Of a stretch of DNA of 64,000 nt, positions 56,779 through 64,000 are shown in pieces. The translations under genes and the position numbers were made by a program. The stretch covers positions 849,001-913,000 of the forward strand of contig CAUEEP010000913.1 of the NCBI GenBank assembly GCA_958450365.1, in the 5' to 3' direction. This DNA is from Mesorhabditis belari (lineage: Eukaryota; Nematoda; Chromadorea; Rhabditida; Rhabditidae). Below the pieces are notes generated by a model. That model was not told the origin of the DNA. It made no database searches and was given only the letters and a program-made list of their open reading frames with translations. Each line of letters opens with the position of its first letter. The first letter of the stretch is position 1.

Positions 56779-59264
56779 GTGGCGAGTTTTGCTTGTTTTT
56801 TTTTGAAATTGTGATGTGCCTTCTAACGTTCTAGCGTCTAACTGTCTTCTTTAGATTACAGAACATGTGAAAACACACATCGCAAATACATTCTTAAAAT
56901 AAACAAGCATATAATCATTTCTTTTTTTGGTTTAAACTTCTGTGTGTACTTGTGCAGTCTAGGATCATTACTTTGTAAGCGTGCTATTGTCCTTTTTTAT
57001 ATGAGTGATTCTTTTCTTGTATAAAAGCATCTTTGAATTTTAAAGAAGTAGAGAACTAATAATGAATTGAACGATTCTACAGCAGCAGTAAGCTTCATCT
57101 AGCTATTCAAAGTTATCCACTCCATGGTGTTCCAAAATGTACAGTCCCTTGTCCGACAGTTTTGTTTATGTTTCCCCTTTTCCATTCATCACTCAGTCAA
57201 TCGATTTTCCAGGTGGCTGAGAGTGTCGATCCACACGATGAGCTTGCTCTTCCCCCTCTTCTCCCGATTGTTTTCGACTTTGCGGATATATTTTAATTTC
57301 AAAAAAATTTAAATCCAATCAAATGTCATTAGCTCCTTATTGATTTCTTCTAAAAATATCGCCAATTTTTCACGGGAAGTTTCTCGGCGTGCTTCTTTTT
57401 GAGAGGGGCTAAGAATTTCCCACTTTTCACATTGGAATCACGCCTTGAACTTGCTATTGTGTGTAGATATGCTATTTAGAGAAAAGATTTGAATGTGTTT
57501 TTGTTCGTAGTTGTGTAAACACAGGGTGGTTTGGAGATGCATTTCGAAGAGCTGACCCTTTTGAAAAGAAAATGAATGAGTGAAAAGAAAAGGAGATCGT
57601 TTTTTTGTATGATGCTTACCCCAATTAGTTTGCAAAAAATAGGTGTGCTTACTGATGCTTTTGGAAGTTAGAAAGAGGGACATGAGGTGAAATGGAGTTT
57701 GAATTTATCCGGATCACTTGGGTAATGTAGCTTTTTATCTGATTGTACTGTACTATTAATTCGGTACTGTAATGGGTACCGTTTTCCCAGTGACCGGACT
57801 TGAACCCTGGTCATTTGCCTGCTATTCCAATCTCATAACCACTAGGCTATCGATGAAATTCGCCCGCACATCAATTTCAGCCTCATGCGCTCCCATTTCC
57901 CCATCCGTTTCCCTAAACAATCCAGCCTAAATAGACAACTTGTCTATCGATCGAGTTAATGCAAAATAGAGATCATTGCCTACCGTAATTGTTTCCTATT
58001 TTGCGCTAATTTTTATGGATACGACAAGTCCGTTTTCTGATTTATTCAGCCTGTTGCTGTGCTATTTATCTCCCGTCAATATTTATTTCTATTTAATTTC
58101 CTTTATCCAATCGGCCTACAGATTTATCCCCTTTCTCGCCCCGAGTCTGTCTACGTTTTTTCGCTAAGCCTTTTCTTGGTCTTGTTAACGGGGAGATGGA
58201 TATTTTAATCGGAAACTAAAACCTTTTCTAAAAGATAGGCAAAAGCTACCTTACACTTTTTGATGACTACTGAAGTCCATTGCAAATCGACGTCTCTAAA
58301 AGGTGCGCTTAGGCAAAAGCTATCATACTCTCACTTAAAAGCTAAATAAGAAGCAAATGAACAGGAGAAAAGATTCATTTTCTAAAAGGTGTACCCAGCA
58401 CTTGGTTCTTATTGTAATACGGTTACGGTAGCTTTTTGCGGTGCCCATCTTTTAGAGATCTTGAGCAGTCTATCTGGGTATTCAATCATCTATCTTGAAA
58501 ACTAGAAAATTTAGAAAATCATCCAATCCTCCAATCCTCCAACAAGTCCCTTTATCCCTTTTCCATTTGTCACCCCGTTCGAAATGTGATCAAAATTTTG
58601 TGTGTGGCTATCGAGTCAATTTTATTTAAAAGAGCATTCGTCATTTGTGTTTTTTTTCCTACTTTCCCCCTCTTTCTCTGCCTGTGAATTTGTTGCTGTA
58701 TTCGTCTTGGGTGAGGGGAAACAATTTCCCCCCCACAATTTTCTCTCTTGCTCTTTTTTTTTGCTCTTCAATTGTGGCTATTTTTTTTTAAAGAGAAACC
58801 ATCTTGGAATAAAGCTGTTTCAAAATTGGAAAGGTTAAAGGGAAAAAGCGGAGAGTAATCTTTTGGAATCACGTTTTCAAACATTCAATACAAAATAAAA
58901 TAAGTATTTTAATGATACTTTGAAAGTCGTTTATTAGAAAACCCTGGAATCGTCTAGGATTTTGAAAACAGTCCGTTCACAGTCTTGCGTTTTTTTCTAT
59001 ATAATTGTACAAACGATGTGAGAAACGTTGAAATCCTTTTTTAAACAAACAAAAATTAGAAAAACTTTAATTTCACGAATTCGAAATAGAATACCCGACA
59101 TCTTTTACGAATATATTGTAAAGTTAAAGGAAAATTTTGAGAAAAAGTAAAGTACGAAAAAAGAGAATCATTTAAAAGCTAACAAATTTAAAACACAGTT
59201 TTTTTAAAAGGAAATCTCTTTGGTCAATATTGAGGTAATCTGTGAAACTTTCGATTTTATAGGA
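56779..59264. other. gene-poor region
   Basis: rab-1 3' UTR followed by AT-rich and pyrimidine-rich sequence. Around 57210-57440 there are short coding-like stretches (a TTTTCCAG acceptor at 57205-57212 with 26 open plus-strand codons, and an open minus-strand stretch), but no gene can be assembled. Apart from the tRNA-like fragment at 57.8 kb I see nothing else. Confidence 0.4.
57788..57856 (-). pseudogene. tRNA-like sequence
   Basis: On the minus strand GATAGCCTAGTGGTTATGAG (D-arm-like) and CCAGGGTTCAAGTCCGG (good T-arm), with about 26 nt between. An acceptor stem with the CACTGGG end is not convincing. Member of the tRNA-like group. Confidence 0.45.
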
Positions 59265-59267
59265 AAT

Positions 59268-59895
59268 GTGCGGAAAATGGGTCCTCTCCCATTATACCCA
59301 CATACGCATCATTCCCCTTATACCCCCACAGCATCAATTCCATTATACCCCCACATTTAAAAAAAATTAGCATTTATCCGAATGATGTTTTTCCCAAAGA
59401 AGAACTCGAAGAATTTTCTCAATTCAACGGATCCTTTTATTCACACACAAACTATCGAGCTAGCCATGGGGAAGCGCAAAGTGGTGGAATAAGAAGCACC
59501 GCGGTACATCATGATGTACCGCGTGCATCACGTCATCATTTGGAAAGCTACCTTGCGGAATTCATGGTCAGAACTGAATTGGGAAAGATCGATAACTTTG
59601 ATTGGGTTCTTAAAAGGATTGGCCTCCAAAATGGTCACCAAAAATTGAATTGTTGATTGTAGTTAGAAAAGCTTTTTAAAACCTGGGAGTAAAATGGAGT
59701 ATAATGGAGTATAATGGGAGTATAATTAGTATAATATTATAATGCCATTTGTGGAGTATAATGGGATTGATGCAAATTAAATTTTGTTGTTTTTTGTTAA
59801 ATCTTAATTTTTTTAAATGTGGAGGTATAATGAGATTGATGCTGTGGGGGTTTAATGGGATTGATGCTATGCGGGGATAATGGGAAAGTACCGGA
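59268..59895. mobile_element. palindromic element (ataatggga ends)
   Basis: The left arm (cccattatacccacatacg, gcatcaattccattataccc, cacatttaaaaaaa) is complementary to 59810-59880. The middle of about 400 bp has further attataccc/ggtataat copies (59690-59760). Non-coding. Confidence 0.65.
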
Positions 59896-60352
59896 AAATG
59901 ATCACAATTGTTGAAGGAAAATCGAGTTTTGACTGGATTTTCGATGGCTCTCGAGAAGCTCGAATTGTTGAATGGGGTTTTTTTCAACGAATGGTGTCCA
60001 ACCGGTCGAGATGTGATTCTTTAAATCGTCGGTGATTGTTTCGGCTGAAATTTGGGAATGGAAATTTTGTTTCACGGAAAAACGATCAATTTTCTTATTT
60101 CAATGATAGTCTTATTCAATCTTATTCTTATTCTTATAGTCTTATTCAATCTTAATCCAGTCGAAATTCGATCTAACGAATCGCTCGGGATCGAAAACTT
60201 CGATCTAACGAATCTAAAACATGCCTCGAAATTTTCTGCGTAGCTGCCCTGGACAGCCACTGATTGCATTTGGTCAGCTACGCAGAAATTTAAACTTCAT
60301 TGCATCGAAGTTTAACTGTACTTAGTTACTGTACTGTACTGTACTGTCTATA

Positions 60353-60873
60353 TGTCGTAGCCGATTATGAATGAAATTTTTTGGTAAATCTTTCTAGTAG
60401 AGCAACCCTTTAATGTATGAGGACAATATTATATCATCCTGTAGCGAATTCAATTCTGCGTCGATTGGTACCAAATTTGTGAGTTTAGGTTAAAAATTAC
60501 CGGCACTACAACGTTTGATTCAAAATCGGCGGGACCCCCGTAGCCGATTATGAATTTCAGCCGATTATGATATGAGTGGGCCTAGGAGCGTCCAACCATC
60601 AAGTATTTGGTATCATTCAACGCAGAATCATTAATAATTATGTTAAATTTTTAAAATTAGAAAGATTTGATAAAAAGAAAAAAAATTAGAGCAAAAAAAC
60701 TGTTTGTTCCATTGAGGAAACTTTGAGGCTCCATAATTTTTTTTCTTTTTATCAAATCTTTCTAATTTTAAAAATTTAACATAGCTATTAATGATTCTGC
60801 GTTGAATGATACCAAATACTTGATGGTTGGACGCTCCTAGATCCACTCATTCATAATCGGCTACGACATATAA
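60353..60873. mobile_element. palindromic element (gtcgtagccgattatgaat ends)
   Basis: The left end tatgtcgtagccgattatga pairs with the right end cataatcggctacgacata. Inner arms of about 130 bp (aggagcgtccaaccatcaag ... aaatctttctaattttaaaa) pair around 60700. An internal copy of the terminal motif lies at 60538. Non-coding. Confidence 0.75.
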
Positions 60874-61879
60874 ATAGATAGCCCTTGTGCAAATTATATA
60901 TCCCTAACCTGGAGCTAAATTTGAAATTGAACTTGATAAAAAGTAAACTTGAAACTTGCATTTGTAAAATATTGTTTTTCTGATTCTGTGCTCAATATTT
61001 ATTTCTAAATACACTTAACTACTTATTTAAAAAGTTTCTTTAAAAGTTTAGACTGATTAAATTGATTCCAATTGGCAAACTCAATCTCTGGGATTAATTC
61101 TGCCCCAAATCCAGCTGTATTCTTGCTTCGAATTCTAGATCTCGTTAAACAATTATGTCATCTAAACAGCATGAAACTGAGAGACTATTCGATCTGATTC
61201 GAGCACTCTGTCTCTCGATTTTCTCGATTTTCTGTAATTTTCAATCAAATCAATTTAATATCCTTTGAAAAGCTGAAGTCTCCTCTTTAGAATAATATCA
61301 AAAGCTCATTAATATTATCTCTAAACAAAGCTATCGATCTTCAAAGTCTAAAGTCCTGTTTACCTGTCCCCCACAATCTGACTCTAGTTTCTCTTCAAAC
61401 GTTCTCAACTCAATCTTTTGACTTTTTGAACGAAAGAAATGAATATTTTGAAGCATTTCCCACTGGAGCTCTCCCCTCGAAAGTACACTTTTTATCAAGT
61501 TTTTTATCAAGCTTATCAAGCTGTTAAGTACACTTTTTATCAAGCTCTTTTTCTGTCAAGAAGAACTTCTCAAATCAGCCAAAAAAAGCAAACTGTTTGT
61601 TTATCAATTGCCTGTAAAAACGCACTTGTCATGAGAGGATCGTGAAGTGGAATTGGCAGTGATGGAGAGAAAAATGATGGATGAATTGAAGAGGAGAGAG
61701 GCGAAGAGAAATTCTCAACTTCTTCTTGTCGATGAGTGGGTATGAACTGAAAAACAAAGGAATAAATGACTCATTGTTGAACTCGAACTCGGAAATCTCA
61801 GAAGAGATTTATTGGGTGATATTTTAGCTGTGAAAATGGATTCTGAACATTTAAATGGAAAGGGGTTGATGGGGTTTTG

Positions 61880-63240
61880 AAAATCGGCTATCTTATAGAA
61901 TTTCTGGAAAGTTTTGAAGCCAGAAAAAACGGCTAATCGTATTTGAACAGGATTCTATATTGATCTCCTGTTTTTCTAGAGTCAAACCGTAGTTGAGGTT
62001 TGTACAAAGTCGATGAAATCTAATGCTAGATTGCTAGAGGATCCATGGATCACCTAGTGCTAGACTAGTCCCAGCTAGTTCTAGACTAGTCCCAGCTAGT
62101 TCTAGACTAGTCCCAGCTAGTTCTAGACTAGTCCCAGCTAGTTCTAGACTAGTCCCAGCTAGTGCCAGATAAAGATGATTTGTTTTGACTTACACAATAA
62201 AGTTTTTGTTTACAAAAAGCAGTGAATCATTGGGGGATTTCTTGGGAATCATTTGGTGATGACTGATCGTTTTTTTTCTTGTCCTTTCTGTCTTCTCTTT
62301 CTTGTCCTTCTCGTTTCTTGTTTTCAAATCATTCCCAATTTTCTGCAGAACTTCTTGCGTTCAAAGAATTTTGATTGCTTTTGCTTTTAATTGATTTCGA
62401 AATTTTCAAAAGGGAAACTCTTAATTAAGATCTGAAATGAAACCTTAAAACTATCAAATTTGCAAATGCAAACCTTTTGATTGGACGTGAAGTGGATGGA
62501 GAGTTTTTTTGGTGGAAACAATTTTCGTTGTGGCGGCTCGTTTTCCTGGAATTTCTGGGATTTTCAAAGGAAAAAAAAGAAATATTCACTATTTAACACA
62601 ATAGTATACTGTAAGTTTAAATAAGAATAGACAATTTTTTTAAAAAAACAATCTTCCTTTTCAAACCTCCATTTCAAATTGATCGAAACCCAGACAAAAT
62701 TCACGGCGAATGCAGTCATTTGAGTCTAAAGTTTTTGCCTTTTAAATTTCAGATTTCAAATTTTAAAGTAATAATTTCTATTAATAAACTGCCGGATTTT
62801 TATTTGAAAAGCTTTAAATTTCTAGTTCAATTTGAACATATTACAATGCGAACTTTAAAAAGAAAAAATAAGATTTCAACGAAACGGGGGAAAACCCCTT
62901 CCAGCAAATCATCTTTATCTGGCACTAGCTGGGACTAGTCTAGCACTAGCTGGGACTAGTCTAGCACTAGCTGGGACTAGTCTAGGACTAGCTGGGACTA
63001 GTTAGCACTAGCTGGGACTAGTCTACCACTAGCTGGGACTAGTCTAGCACTAGCTGGGACTAGTCTAGCACTGGGTGATCCATGGTACCTCTAGCAATCT
63101 AGCATTAGATTTCATCGACTTTGTACAAAACGCAACTACGGTTTGAGTCTAGAAAAACAGGAGAGCAATATAGAATCCTGTTCAAATACGATTAGCCGTT
63201 TTTTCTGGCTTCAAAACTTTCCAGAAACTCTATAAGATGG
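61880..63240. mobile_element. 1.36-kb foldback element with satellite-containing arms
   Basis: The left arm 61885-62175 and right arm 62905-63235 are inverted copies of each other (ggctatcttatagaatttct outermost, then ggctaatcgtatttgaacag, then tttgtacaaagtcgatgaaa). Each arm ends inward in a 20-bp tandem array (ctagactagtcccagctagt) with 5-8 copies. The 730-bp interior is AT-rich, with no transposase seen. Confidence 0.8.
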
Positions 63241-63492
63241 TCAGCAAGTGGTCATAATTTTTACGAAAGAAACGCAAAAAAACGCAAACTCATCGACAAA
63301 GACAATCTGGTTTTAAACATGAAAAAAACATAGATTTTTCAAGTTCGAGCATTGCTTAATGATTTGCTATTTTGAAAGGGTTAGTTCACGTTTGTTTTCG
63401 ATTTTTTTTACAGAACGCAAACTCATCGACATCTTTACAATCTTTCAACTAGTCGTAAAATTAAGTTCAACAGTATATTAGTATTTTGCTAT

Positions 63493-63724
63493 TTAAATCA
63501 CTCTACCCGCAATCGGATTCGAGATTGTTCGTTGTAAATCCGCATCGAAATTAGTTGGCCTCAAAAGTGGCTCGGGATCAAACGAATTTCGAGAGTTCTC
63601 GTGTCGATGTAGCTGAAAATAGAGATTGAAAGAAATCAATAAGACACTTTTTTTAATAAATTACATTTTAAAACCCCACCTCTTGCTTCAGGTAGGCGAT
63701 TTCGTTGTCTTTTTCCGAGCTCTC
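63493..63724 (-). CDS. 3' end of unidentified gene (partial)
   Basis: Two exons in phase: 63724-63680 (E-S-S-E-K-D-N-E-I-A-Y-L-K-Q-E) and 63612-63493, ending G-R-V-I and stop TAA 63493-63495. The first looks like the end of a coiled coil and the rest is polar with Pro and Arg, probably disordered. Upstream exons lie beyond the window or behind the MITE at 63846. Not recognised; no function proposed. Confidence 0.6.
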
Positions 63725-63845
63725 CTTAAATTTCTTTCTTTTTAAACATTTTATTTCGATTAAATCTTGATTATTGGTGTTTTTTTCAGAAATTTAATTA
63801 AAAAAACTATATTTGCTGCAGGATATTTCTTATGTATGTATTTCT

Positions 63846-64000
63846 TACCGTAAATACTGTAATTGAACCCCACCCCCATAATGACGGGGCGGAGTGTTGC
63901 GTAGTCTAGCTTTGAACGAGTTTTTCTCGACACTGGTTTATGCTACAATGCGGGCTTTGGTATCAAAAAATAGCCCTGAATTTCAGCTATTTTTTGATAC
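63846..64000. mobile_element. TACCGTA-ended MITE, cut by window end
   Basis: Left part of the same family as 40868 and 51095 (taccgtaaatactgtaattg, gtagtctagctttgaacgag, gatacc arm). The right terminus lies outside the window. Located in or upstream of the partial minus-strand gene. Confidence 0.8.

Noticed and set aside
57205..57440. Possible small gene downstream of rab-1
   Set aside because: A TTTTCCAG acceptor with 26 open plus codons, and antisense K/R-rich open stretches, were considered. No start, second exon or family resemblance could be assembled on either strand.

Overview
The window looks like nuclear DNA from a nematode. It is AT-rich. Its genes are cut by many introns, often 40-60 nt, with TTTTCAG or TTTTTAG acceptors. 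Several first coding exons sit just behind such an acceptor, as expected for spliced-leader trans-splicing. The gene content fits: a nematode-type two-pore potassium (TWK/K2P) channel plus conserved eukaryotic genes. No species can be named from the sequence alone.

Layout. (1) 735-26857, plus strand: the 3' part of a very large TWK-type channel gene. It carries the second pore loop (filter T-I-G-L-G-D), the last membrane helix and then a cytoplasmic tail of roughly 1,250 residues spread over about 38 small exons; nearly all exon phases agree. The tail has a charged ER/K helix, repeated Q-T motifs and several possible alternative terminal exons. Its introns hold most of the mobile elements and satellites. 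(2) 27404-33100, minus strand: rfc-1 (clamp-loader large subunit) and atg-5 (autophagy), 200 bp apart and probably an operon. (3) 33572-34711, plus strand: an SRSF1/SF2 splicing factor, divergent from atg-5. (4) 35021-37600, minus strand: an unrecognised four-helix membrane protein with a long disordered tail. (5) 37973-42366, minus strand: SEC13. (6) 43453-54561, minus strand: a BTBD7-type BTB/BACK protein with large repeat-filled introns. (7) 55229-56778, plus strand: a complete rab-1, divergent from BTBD7. (8) 56779-63492: a gene-poor stretch with palindromic elements. (9) 63493 to about 63724, minus strand: the last two exons of an unidentified gene.

Mobile and repetitive DNA is abundant. 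There is a palindromic Tc1-like element made of two head-to-head 3' halves, a set of non-autonomous elements ending in TACCGTA, two TTTAAA-bounded elements, many other long palindromes, a 5S-rRNA-like SINE candidate, a tRNA-like repeat family, two near-identical tRNA-Ala(AGC) genes, and satellites with units from about 5 to 31 bp.

The conserved genes serve ordinary functions (DNA replication, autophagy, splicing, COPII/nuclear pore, ER-Golgi traffic, BTB adaptor). No multi-gene pathway joins them. The most unusual object is the channel tail. All exon models come from reading splice signals and frame; none is supported here by transcripts or database searches.
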